Positions 33,886-41,330 of a DNA stretch of 41,468 nucleotides are shown here, one piece after another. Below the pieces are notes generated by a model that was given only the letters and a program-made list of their open reading frames with translations, did not search any database and was not told where the DNA came from. The DNA comes from Candidatus Anammoxibacter sp. Its GTDB lineage: Bacteria > Planctomycetota > Brocadiia > Brocadiales > Anammoxibacteraceae. The DNA is taken from contig JAIQZQ010000139.1 of assembly GCA_021777105.1 (NCBI GenBank), forward strand, positions 1 through 41,468, read 5' to 3'. The stretch's first letter is position 1. Every line of letters begins with the position of its first letter. The translations under genes and the position numbers were made by a program.

Positions 33886-34236
33886 ATGTATAAGAAAATT
33901 TTGAAAAGTTTAGTTGTTACTCCTGCCGTGGCGGGATTTATCGTTGCCGGAAGTATAGCATTCACAGGCAATTCACAGGTTTTTGCCGGCGACGGCCATG
34001 ACCATGGAGCTCATGCTGCAGCGGATAACACAGACGCCGTTATTTTAAAGGTGTCCGGCATGACATGCGGAGCATGCGCAAATAAAGTGAAAACCGCTCT
34101 TGAAAAGTGCGAAGGCGTAGAACAAGTAGAAGTTAGCGCAAAATCCGGCAAAGCGATTGTAAAAGTCAAAGAAGGCGCTGATTCAGCAAAATTAATCGAA
34201 GCCGTAAAAAAAGCGGGATTTAAAGCGGAGTCATAA
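33886..34236 (+). CDS. Exported HMA-domain metal-binding protein
   Basis: A 116-residue protein with a signal peptide (KKILKSLVVTPAVAGFIVAG, probable cleavage after QVFA). A His cluster GHDHGAHAA follows, then a heavy-metal-associated domain with GMTCGACANKVK (the C-x2-C site) and VEVSAKSGKAIVKV. It resembles periplasmic MerP- or CopZ-like carriers; the metal could be copper or mercury, which the sequence does not settle. AAGGAG precedes ATG 33886. No ATPase or mer gene is adjacent. Confidence 0.88.
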   Translation: MYKKILKSLVVTPAVAGFIVAGSIAFTGNSQVFAGDGHDHGAHAAADNTDAVILKVSGMTCGACANKVKTALEKCEGVEQVEVSAKSGKAIVKVKEGADSAKLIEAVKKAGFKAES

Positions 34237-34286
34237 ATTTCCGCGATGTTTGACAAAGCGAAACATTTCGTTTTGCGCGATATGAA

Positions 34287-34329
34287 AAAGTTAAAGAAGG
34301 GATAAAGCATCAATCCCTTCTTTAACTTT
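34287..34329. terminator. Bidirectional terminator
   Basis: Perfect 17-bp arms (34287-34303 and 34313-34329) around a 9-nt loop lie between the convergent HMA and RidA-like genes. On the minus strand the arm runs into TTTTTC, giving a good terminator for the RidA-like gene; on the plus strand the T content is weaker. Confidence 0.75.
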
Positions 34330-34351
34330 AAATCTGTTTTGAGTCAATATT

Positions 34352-34882
34352 TTATTTTGCGACTTTATAAGCCAAAATATTAACCACTTCAATCTGGTAC
34401 TCTTTGTTAAGATCCTGACATCCGATAGCGGCTCTGGTAGGAGAGCATTTTATGTATTGTTTGTAAACATCATTCATCTGACCCCAGTAATCAATATTCT
34501 TCATAAATATAATCAAGTTGGCTATTCTATCCTGGCTGGTGCCGGCTATTTTCAAAGCCTTTTTAATATTTTCAAATACTAATTTAAACTGGCCTTTAGG
34601 ATCAAGAGTAGGAACTTCGCCGTTGGCGGCAACTGGTATAAAACCGCCGCATCTAACCCTGATAGCTTTAAGCTTTGCAAAACGGGCGGCATTTTCTTCA
34701 AAATAATCGCACATCAATCCAACCTGTCTAGCAGGCTGTTTTCCGCATACTTTTCTTGAATCGTCCAAAACAAGGTCAAGAAGTTTATCTCTTACGTCAA
34801 AAGAGAGAGCATTCGCTTCATCAAAAGTCATCTTATCCAACTCACTTAATGTTACACCACTTTTAGGTTTGCACTTTGCCAT
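34352..34882 (-). CDS. RidA-family protein with N-terminal extension
   Basis: A 176-residue protein whose last about 110 residues follow the RidA/YjgF pattern: QFKLVFENIKKALKIAG, IANLIIFMKNIDYWGQMNDV and SPTRAAIGC with the arginine that binds substrate carboxylates. YQIEVVNILAYK holds the conserved glutamate. RidA enzymes hydrolyse reactive enamines/imines from PLP enzymes. The first about 60 residues (KCKPKSGVTLSELDKMTFDE ...) are extra and helical. AAGGAG precedes ATG 34882. The extension suggests a divergent subfamily, so deaminase activity is not certain. Confidence 0.75.
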   Translation of the reverse strand: MAKCKPKSGVTLSELDKMTFDEANALSFDVRDKLLDLVLDDSRKVCGKQPARQVGLMCDYFEENAARFAKLKAIRVRCGGFIPVAANGEVPTLDPKGQFKLVFENIKKALKIAGTSQDRIANLIIFMKNIDYWGQMNDVYKQYIKCSPTRAAIGCQDLNKEYQIEVVNILAYKVAK

Positions 34883-35829
34883 CTTTTATTCTCCTTTTAG
34901 GATCTTAATATTATTTTTATTACTTTAAAACTTTGCTAAAAAATATGAGGATGATTTTCATCAACCATTTACAATAAATTTACAACAATTCAAAAACAAG
35001 CAAGCTGTAAACTATTTATGTATGTCTGCCCGCGCCAACCACCCCCTTTCAAATTCTAATTTTGTAATAGAAAACCTTAAAATAAATCTATTCAATACAA
35101 ACAAAAATCCGTCTGCTTTTAGAGTTTAATTAGCGCGTTAAGCGCTTAAAAAAAATCGTCTCCTGAATTTGAGATCGTATACATTAACTAAATTCCAAAA
35201 GCTTGTCAATCCTAAATTGCCATCAATTTACAAGTTACCGAAAAAACTAAAAATATTTTCAACATACTTTTGAGGTTAAAACCAAAGCGACATTGAATTG
35301 GGGCAACCATTACATCCGCTGAATTTTCAACGCAGGTTTGCGCTGTTTGTTATTGAAATTTACATCAAAAATATCAACAGATCTTGGGATTATAACGCCC
35401 TGATAAAAAGAAGATAAAGGCCTTAAATTTTTTGACTATTTATATTCATTAAAGGAAGCATCTATTTAAATTACGCAAAATCGCATAAAAACACTCTCCT
35501 TATTAAATTGGGTTTTTAAAATAAACAAACGCGCAGTGTAATCGCAAAGCCTGTCAGATATTTTATAAAGCGCCGACAAACACAAAGCCCGGTTAAATAA
35601 AAATAAATTTTTTATTTAAGCAAGGAAGATATAAAACATAATAACAAGCCCTGTCGCCGTAATTATTCAAAATGCAAATTCAAGCGGAGAGTTTGTTGAA
35701 TGTAAGAGCAAATTTTATTTTGTTTTCACAAATAAATATGGGTGGACACTTTAGACCGATTTTGATAATATAACAAATATTTAAAATTAATATTTTATTA
35801 CACATCTTTATGATAAGAGTAAAATAATC
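34883..35829. other. 947-base gene-free region
   Basis: A long AT-rich stretch without a credible gene. Near the right end TGGGTGGACACTTTAGACCG (35739-35758) resembles the terminal sequence of IS3- or IS481-type insertion sequences and may be a relic. It should also hold the promoters of the divergent RidA-like and receiver genes. I found no convincing tRNA, riboswitch or CRISPR pattern. Confidence 0.5.
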
Positions 35830-36195
35830 ATGAAAAATGTTTTAGTTGTAGGCCATTGCAATATGGATCACCCTCGAATCGCATCGTTGGTTGAAGACAA
35901 TTTTTCCGCAAAAGCGACTCGGGTAAAAATGTTGAGCGAAACAAAACAATGCCTTGAAAGCAACGATTGCGACCTTGTCATCATAAATCGCATTGGAGCT
36001 TTTGATCAGGAGAGCGGCATTGAATTAATTAAAGATATTAAAAAAGACGGCAGATTCAACGCCCCTCTTATGCTTGTGACTAATTATCAAGACCAAATGG
36101 ATTTGTCTGTTACAAGCGGAGGTGTGCCTGGGTTTGGCAAAGAAGAGATGTTTAGCGATTCGACATTAAAGGTTTTGGAAAAATACTTATCATAA
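35830..36195 (+). CDS. Degenerate receiver-domain protein
   Basis: A 121-residue protein with the βα pattern of CheY: VLVVGHC at the first strand, DLVIINRIG at the third, PLMLVTNYQD at the fourth and GFGKEEMF at the fifth. The acidic pair after the first strand is missing (G8/H9) and the phosphoacceptor is N53, while T84 and K104 remain. It should not be phosphorylated in the normal way and may be a pseudo-receiver. It lies 49 bases upstream of the HD-GYP gene on the same strand, so it probably works with it. Confidence 0.75.
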   Translation: MKNVLVVGHCNMDHPRIASLVEDNFSAKATRVKMLSETKQCLESNDCDLVIINRIGAFDQESGIELIKDIKKDGRFNAPLMLVTNYQDQMDLSVTSGGVPGFGKEEMFSDSTLKVLEKYLS

Positions 36196-36244
36196 GAGCT
36201 TAAGATAATAATCTCTTAAAAATTTAACATTAGAGTTTAAGTTT

Positions 36245-37984
36245 ATGGAAACCGTAAACATTTCTGAAAATGCCGAAGCCAACAAACTAATTAATAGCGT
36301 AGTCCACGCGTTAAAAGAGTTCTCAGGCAAATCAGAAAACGCCGAAACTGACAAACTGATCAACAACATCACCGCCGAATTAAAAACCTTTTCCGGCAAA
36401 ATGGTCGGCCACATTAAAGAGCTCACCGATATCGGCACGGCCCTGACAGTCAACGAAAACACTCCAAAATTAATGGAAATGATAGTTGACGTTGCCAGAT
36501 CATTCACCAACGCCGACGGCGGCACCTTATATATAAAGGATCCTGATAAATCAATCCTTGCGTTTGAAATTGTGCAAAACGAGTCGTTAAAAACCCGCAT
36601 GGGAGGCGAAAGCGGCAAAATAACCTGGCCTCCGGTTAAACTTGTTGACGATAACGGCGATGAAAACCACACCAACGTTTCCGCGCATGTAGCATTAACA
36701 GGCGAGACAATTAACATACCCGACGTTTACGAAGCTGATGGTTTTGACTTTGCCGGCGCCAAGGCTTTTGACACTCAAACAGGTTATCGCTCCAAATCAA
36801 TGTTGGTAGCGCCTTTAAAAGATCATGAAGATGAGATTATCGGAGTCCTCCAGTTAATTAACGCTAAAAGCGCCATAGACGGCTCTACAATCCCATTCTC
36901 GCGTGAATCACAAGCCATCACACTCTCCCTTGCCTCGCAGGTCGCAGTTGTGTTGACAAAGAACAAGCTGCTTGAAGAGCTTGAGAATTTGTTTGACGCC
37001 TTCATTCTGACTATTGCTAAGGCAATCGACGAAAAATCGCCATACACAGGCGGCCATATTAAGAGAGTGGCTGAGTTGGCAATGATGATAGCTCTAAAGA
37101 TTGATGAAACCACCGAAGGCCCTTACGCGAACGTAAAGTTCAACAAAGATGAGATAAACGAAATGCGGGTGGCTTCATGGATGCATGATATTGGAAAGAT
37201 TACAACACCTGAATACGTGGTGGACAAATCCACCAAATTGGAAACAATTTATGACCGCATAAACGAAGTCAATACACGTTTTGAACTGTTAAAAAAAGAC
37301 GCTGAAATAAAATTGTTAAAGAAGAAACTAGAGATTGCGCAAACCAACGATCCGGATGCCGTCACAAAACTTGAAGCGGAACATGCTGAAGAGATAAAGA
37401 AAATTGACGACGACCTCCAGTTCGTTATTCAATCTAACACCGGCGGAGAATTTATGGCGCCGGAAAAGATTGAAAGGATTAAAGATATCGCGAAAATAAG
37501 CGTACAACGCGATGGAAAAGAGGAACCCATGCTATCGGAAAATGAAGTTGAAAATCTAATAATCAAAAAAGGCACTTTAACGGATGACGAACGGCGCCGA
37601 ATACAAGATCATGTTCGCCTGACGGAAGTAATGTTAAACGAACTTCCATTTCCCAAAAAGCTGAAAAACGTATCAAAATACGCCAGCGCGCACCACGAAA
37701 CATTGATCGGCACTGGTTACCCGCACGGTTTAAAAGGCGACGAAATACCGCTACAGGCCAGGATACTTGCGTTTGCCGATATTTTTGAAGCCCTTTCAGC
37801 AAGCGACAGGCCATACAAAAAAGGCAAAACCGTCACTGAAGTGCAAAAAATAATGGGTTTTATGATAAAAGATCAACACATAGACAAAGACGTTTCAGAC
37901 CTGTTTTTCAAAGAAGACCTTTTCTCAAAATATATTAAAGAGAACTACAAACCTTACCAGGTAGACGTTCCGGTTAAAGAGTAA
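36245..37984 (+). CDS. GAF/HD-GYP c-di-GMP phosphodiesterase
   Basis: A 579-residue signalling enzyme. Residues 9-29 and 32-52 are a near-repeat (NAEANKLINSVVHAL / NAETDKLINNITAEL). A GAF sensor spans about 65-240. The HD-GYP domain has YTGGHIKRV, the HD pair H314/D315 (WMHDIGK), HHETLIGTGYPHGLKG (483-498) and ARILAFADIFEAL. Between HDIGK and the RIQDH helix an insertion of about 110 residues (330-440), partly coiled-coil, is larger than in canonical members. It would hydrolyse c-di-GMP under control of the GAF ligand. Cytoplasmic. Confidence 0.92.
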   Translation: METVNISENAEANKLINSVVHALKEFSGKSENAETDKLINNITAELKTFSGKMVGHIKELTDIGTALTVNENTPKLMEMIVDVARSFTNADGGTLYIKDPDKSILAFEIVQNESLKTRMGGESGKITWPPVKLVDDNGDENHTNVSAHVALTGETINIPDVYEADGFDFAGAKAFDTQTGYRSKSMLVAPLKDHEDEIIGVLQLINAKSAIDGSTIPFSRESQAITLSLASQVAVVLTKNKLLEELENLFDAFILTIAKAIDEKSPYTGGHIKRVAELAMMIALKIDETTEGPYANVKFNKDEINEMRVASWMHDIGKITTPEYVVDKSTKLETIYDRINEVNTRFELLKKDAEIKLLKKKLEIAQTNDPDAVTKLEAEHAEEIKKIDDDLQFVIQSNTGGEFMAPEKIERIKDIAKISVQRDGKEEPMLSENEVENLIIKKGTLTDDERRRIQDHVRLTEVMLNELPFPKKLKNVSKYASAHHETLIGTGYPHGLKGDEIPLQARILAFADIFEALSASDRPYKKGKTVTEVQKIMGFMIKDQHIDKDVSDLFFKEDLFSKYIKENYKPYQVDVPVKE

Positions 37985-37999
37985 AATAGAGCCATTAAC

Positions 38000-38021
38000 G
38001 GCACAAGCATCCTTGCCTGTG
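38000..38021. repeat. REP-like hairpin unit
   Basis: A copy of the unit seen at 18-41, with one mismatch (CACAAGCA-tcct-TGCCTGTG). It lies between the HD-GYP and NUDIX genes, 14 bases before the NUDIX start codon, so it replaces or overlaps the usual ribosome-binding region. Confidence 0.75.
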
Positions 38022-38035
38022 TTTCATAGCATAAA

Positions 38036-38476
38036 ATGAATTGCCCTGAATGCGGAACAGCCATTAAAACTTACCGAAACCCATTTCCAACAGTCGATAT
38101 CCTCATCGAATGCGAAACCCCTGCCGGCAAAAACGGACTCATACTTATTCACAGAAAAAACGATCCAAAAGTCTGGGCCATCCCTGGAGGTTTTGTAGAT
38201 TACGGCGAATCGGTTGAAGACGCCGCCCGCCGCGAAGCGCTTGAAGAAACATCTCTAAACGTAAAACTTATCAGGCAATTCCACTGCTATTCCGATCCGG
38301 CCAGAGACCAGCGGCAGCACAACATCTCAATAGTTTTTATCGCCAAAGCTAAAGGAACTCCAAAAGCAGCCGACGACGCGGATGATATTATGATATGCAA
38401 CAAGGAAGAGATCCCACAGGAGTTAGGGTTTGATCACAAATTAATCCTGGAAGATTACTTTAACAATCGACATTGA
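38036..38476 (+). CDS. NUDIX hydrolase
   Basis: A 146-residue NUDIX enzyme with the full box GFVDYGESVEDAARREALEE followed by TS (G-x5-E-x7-RE-U-x-EE). A single N-terminal CPEC suggests a relic of a zinc ribbon, and WAIPGGF is typical of ADP-ribose or (d)NTP pyrophosphatases. It cleaves nucleoside diphosphates linked to another group; the substrate is not evident. No ribosome binding site is visible because the REP-like hairpin sits directly upstream. Confidence 0.9.
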   Translation: MNCPECGTAIKTYRNPFPTVDILIECETPAGKNGLILIHRKNDPKVWAIPGGFVDYGESVEDAARREALEETSLNVKLIRQFHCYSDPARDQRQHNISIVFIAKAKGTPKAADDADDIMICNKEEIPQELGFDHKLILEDYFNNRH

Positions 38477-38536
38477 AATCCAATCCGGATAAATTGCGTA
38501 GGTTTGGTAGAGGAACGAAACCCAACAAAAAAACAA

Positions 38537-38983
38537 ATGATTGCAGTTATTCAACGCGTTAATAAAGCCTCGGTTGTTGTAGACAACAACATTATCGGCC
38601 AAATCAGCCGAGGGTTGCTGGTCTTCCTCGGCATTGAAAACAAAGACAATGACAAGGACATAGAGTTCCTCGTAAACAAAATAACCGGATTGCGCGTCTT
38701 CAACAACGACCACGGCAAATTTGACAAATCAGTTCATGATATCAATGGAGAGCTTTTAATAGTTTCCCAATTTACCCTGCTCGGCAACTGCCAAAAAGGC
38801 CGCCGACCCAGCTTTGACAAAGCCGCCCCGCCTGACGCAGCCAAAAAGCTTTATCAAAAATTTCTGACAAAAGCTAAACAAACCGGCCTTAAAACCGAAG
38901 CCGGCGAATTTCAGGCCCACATGCAGGTTAGCATTGAAAACGATGGCCCTGTGACATTAGTCATAGAGTCTCGTCCAGAATAA
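38537..38983 (+). CDS. dtd: D-aminoacyl-tRNA deacylase
   Basis: A 148-residue DTD, which removes D-amino acids and glycine from mis-charged tRNA. MIAVIQRVNKASVVVDN is the standard N-terminus. LLIVSQFTLLGNCQKGRRPS contains the SQ-x-x motif, and NDGPVTLVI contains the Gly-cisPro motif that gives chiral selectivity. ATG 38537 fits the family start better than the open frame to 38504. It follows the NUDIX gene by 60 bases. Confidence 0.95.
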   Translation: MIAVIQRVNKASVVVDNNIIGQISRGLLVFLGIENKDNDKDIEFLVNKITGLRVFNNDHGKFDKSVHDINGELLIVSQFTLLGNCQKGRRPSFDKAAPPDAAKKLYQKFLTKAKQTGLKTEAGEFQAHMQVSIENDGPVTLVIESRPE

Positions 38984-39024
38984 CGCAAAAAAAGTTAGAT
39001 AATTAGCTTCTTTCCTGCTTAAAA

Positions 39025-39076
39025 TTTATTAGATTTTCCTCTTTTTCAAAGAGAGAATAAGAAAAAACCTAATAAA
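39025..39076. repeat. Compound hairpin after dtd
   Basis: Outer arms TTTATTAG (39025-39032) and CTAATAAA (39069-39076) enclose an inner CTCTTT-ttc-AAAGAG hairpin (39039-39053). No T-run follows outside; it may end the dtd transcript or be a palindromic repeat. Confidence 0.4.
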
Positions 39077-39104
39077 GTATGCCTTCTCCCCTACAAAAAA
39101 ATAC

Positions 39105-39133
39105 TTGACACTTTGTGGAAAAAAACTTATATT
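39105..39133 (+). promoter_or_regulatory. Strong sigma-70-type promoter
   Basis: TTGACA (39105-39110), exactly 17 bases, then TATATT (39128-39133). Transcription would start near 39140. No credible coding gene lies downstream on this strand, which points to a non-coding transcript. Confidence 0.7.
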
Positions 39134-39142
39134 AGTTTTAAT

Positions 39143-39159
39143 TGATATTGAGTCTCAAT
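39143..39159 (+). promoter_or_regulatory. Possible Fur-type operator
   Basis: TGATATT-g-AGTCTCA (39143-39157) follows the 7-1-7 layout of Fur boxes with 11 of 14 matches, and ATTGAGTCTCAAT (39147-39159) is nearly palindromic. It overlaps the expected transcription start of the promoter just upstream, the classical position for repression. No Fur gene is in the window. Confidence 0.4.
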
Positions 39160-39226
39160 TGCATTACAAAGATCTCAACAGCCTGTTTGACGAACATTAG
39201 CCTGTACTCAAACCTGCAATCCTGTT

Positions 39227-39294
39227 AGGCCGCTAAAAAGGCAAGGTTTCCTACTCCTTTCTTCCTTTCTTTTTGGCGGCCTGCTGGATTCAGC
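39227..39294 (+). ncRNA. Candidate small RNA, structured 3' part
   Basis: AGGCCGCTAAAAAG (39227-39240) pairs with CTTTTTGGCGGCCT (39269-39282) over 14 bp with one G-U pair, around a pyrimidine-rich 28-nt loop. A second small hairpin, GCTG-gatt-CAGC followed by CTTTT, comes straight after. With the promoter and Fur-like box upstream this looks like a short regulated transcript of about 155 nt. No known family is recognised. Confidence 0.4.
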
Positions 39295-39649
39295 CTTTTA
39301 AAACATTTCACGATTTCACACCATCTCCAGTTACCATTTACTTGATGCCGTATTCTGAAAAAAACGCAAATAAGCACGGTAATAGATTATCGGTAAAAGC
39401 AAAATCGAATGACAATTTACGATTGACGATTGGTGAATATAAAGCAAAACATGGAACTCGGATGACGCTGATTTGGGCGGATTAAAACAAGTAAAAAAAA
39501 ATAGTAGTATGGGTTAAGCGGAGCAAACCCATCAATATAAAACACAAATGCATGAAAAATGGCAAAGGCGAATTTCAAAGGAAAAACGATGGGCGTGGAG
39601 CGGCGAGAATTGATAAGATGTGGCAGGTCTATTCTGTGAAATAATGCTT
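39295..39649. other. Gene-free stretch before vapC
   Basis: About 355 bases without a credible gene. ATGGGTT (39509-39515) and AACCCAT (39526-39532) form a short palindrome of the kind found in scattered intergenic repeats. The open frame at 39273-39485 lacks a start signal and protein-like character. Confidence 0.4.
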
Positions 39650-40063
39650 CTATTTTATCCAGTTTTCAATTTTCAAATCCTCAATTCGTTCAAAATGGTT
39701 TTCATTGTTGGTGACAAGCGTATAATCATTGGAAAGCCCTATTGAGGCAATAAAAAGGTCTGAATCGTTTATTATTTCAGCGCGACTTTTTAGAATGGCT
39801 TTGATTTTTCCAAAAAACTCCCCTGCTTTATTGTCAAAATCAACAACATTTGCCTCTGAGACCAACTCTTTTACAAGTTCGCAATTTTCCTCTATTTTTG
39901 AAGAATTGTAGGCTCCATAATAAAGTTCGGCAACCGTTATTGAAGAAATAAATATACAAGACTCATCAATCTCGATAAATTTTTCATTAACTGATGAGAA
40001 TTTGTTTTTCAGCCAATATATTATGATAACCGTGTCTATTAAATAACAAGTTTCCGCATTCAT
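39650..40063 (-). CDS. vapC: VapC PIN-domain toxin
   Basis: A 137-residue PIN ribonuclease, intact. Acidic site residues are D10 (CYLIDTVIII), the glutamate of SSITVAELYYGA, the aspartates of INDSDLFIAS and the LVTNNENHF end motif, where asparagine stands for the usual fourth aspartate. It would cut tRNA or other RNA when free of its antitoxin. Its ATG overlaps the antitoxin stop (ATGA), the normal module layout. Confidence 0.9.
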   Translation of the reverse strand: MNAETCYLIDTVIIIYWLKNKFSSVNEKFIEIDESCIFISSITVAELYYGAYNSSKIEENCELVKELVSEANVVDFDNKAGEFFGKIKAILKSRAEIINDSDLFIASIGLSNDYTLVTNNENHFERIEDLKIENWIK

Positions 40064-40308
40064 AATATTTGTGTCTCAGAACGATTATTTTTTTTTCGTT
40101 CTGAGTATATTTCAGAAACAATTTCTTCAGAGCTTCGTTCATCTTGCCACTTTCCGCAAAAACGGTTTAAGCCATTTTTTGCGGTTTCAGCGATTATTAT
40201 AATACGTATCTCTGAATTAACTTTAAGGCTTAACCGATTTGCAATCGCCGGCGGCAAGGAAAGGTGCCCATCGGGCAACACTTTTGCTATATATTCATTT
40301 TTTTTCAT
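40060..40308 (-). CDS. vapB: VapB antitoxin, AbrB-like
   Basis: An 82-residue antitoxin. The N-terminal half (YIAKVLPDGHLSLPPAIANR and LSLKVNSEIRIII) is an AbrB/MazE-type swapped-hairpin DNA-binding fold, and the C-terminal half (FCGKWQDERSSEEIVSEIY) is the toxin-masking tail typical of VapB. It probably represses its own promoter in the 40309-40602 gap and neutralises the VapC encoded next. Confidence 0.85.
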   Translation of the reverse strand: MKKNEYIAKVLPDGHLSLPPAIANRLSLKVNSEIRIIIIAETAKNGLNRFCGKWQDERSSEEIVSEIYSERKKNNRSETQIL

Positions 40309-40602
40309 TGTAGTTATTTCCGCCTGATGTAGTTCTTAAATGTCACAAATAAATTTACAGGCAAACCTGTCTATCTTTAAATATCCCAAATATGTTCTAA
40401 AATAACCCCGCCTTTTTTTGTGCGCTTAAAATGAGGGAGGTTTAGGATAAACGATCCTAGACGTCCTTTACTAAAATTGATTCTATCCAAATAAGCATTT
40501 ATGTCAACGCTAAAATAAAACAGTATCTCTATGCCGGCGCATTCTTAGTTTATCATTTTACACCTTCGTAAGTTTAAAATTATTTAATCTAAACAGTATA
40601 AA
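40309..40602. other. Intergenic region upstream of vapBC
   Basis: About 295 AT-rich bases between the membrane-anchored protein gene and vapB, both on the minus strand. It should contain the vapBC promoter and its operator. I see no gene or strong palindrome. Confidence 0.4.
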
Positions 40603-41292
40603 TCATTCCCAGCTATAGAGATCACTCGCGTCTTCTGAAAACAAATATTGACGTTCTCCACGCAACGCTTTTATCAGGTTCCTTTGTTTTTTATAATCGC
40701 TCCTTTTCCAGCCTTCAGGCGATGGTTTAGCTTTTATTCTCTCCTCTCTGGTTTTAAGCTTTTGCAACTCAACAATTCCAAATTCAACAGACACCTTTTT
40801 ACGCTCACTTATCCCGGTTTCATCAAGTTTAACACGCATTACAATCTCGCCTTTGCCGCCGGTCTCTTTTGAAAAAAATGTTTCCTCATCAGTAATGGTC
40901 AATCCGAGTGGATAGGCTTTTTGCCCCGGGAATCTCCCATAACCTGGTTTATAAATAAGGAATCTTACATAAAAATCAAATGATAAAGGCCCGGCTACAG
41001 AGGTGTAGGCAGGCACAATAAATGTCCCGTCCTCTTTTGTTACCGCCTCTCGTATGTTTTTTAACATACTTGTGCTATGGGGTATCGCAAGCTGCTCTCT
41101 TTTGTAAGCAACCATTACTACAGCCCCCTCAACAGGCTCTCTGGTTTCAGCGTCTATTACTTTGCCTTTAAATTCAGGTTTAAGGTAAATGATCCAGTTC
41201 CCAAAGTTTAGGGCAATAAGAATTCCTGCAAAAATGACAAGGAAAAGAACTACAATAAAGCAGATTGCGCTTTTCGATTTTAAGCCGTTCAT
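40603..41292 (-). CDS. Membrane-anchored protein, Ig-like domain
   Basis: About 229 residues. One N-terminal membrane span (ICFIVVLFLVIFAGILIALN) is followed by a segment of the carboxypeptidase-regulatory-like type: FKGKVIDAETREPVEGAVVM and then TKEDGTFIVPAY, the usual G-x-V-x-D-x3-x-P-x-x-A ... DG-x-F pattern. The C-terminal third is charged and helical. ATG 41292 is chosen because the upstream gene ends at 41331 and AAGGA lies ahead; the frame stays open to 41352. It is probably a periplasmic-facing adhesion or sensing protein. Role unknown. Confidence 0.65.
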   Translation of the reverse strand: MNGLKSKSAICFIVVLFLVIFAGILIALNFGNWIIYLKPEFKGKVIDAETREPVEGAVVMVAYKREQLAIPHSTSMLKNIREAVTKEDGTFIVPAYTSVAGPLSFDFYVRFLIYKPGYGRFPGQKAYPLGLTITDEETFFSKETGGKGEIVMRVKLDETGISERKKVSVEFGIVELQKLKTREERIKAKPSPEGWKRSDYKKQRNLIKALRGERQYLFSEDASDLYSWE

Positions 41293-41330
41293 AATTTTCA
41301 GTCCTTCATACAAAATTTTCAATCCAGATA

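Noticed and set aside
39273..39485. Plus-strand 70-residue frame after the Fur-like promoter
   Set aside because: It starts inside the hairpin arm without ATG or ribosome binding site, and the sequence resembles no protein; the transcript is better seen as non-coding.
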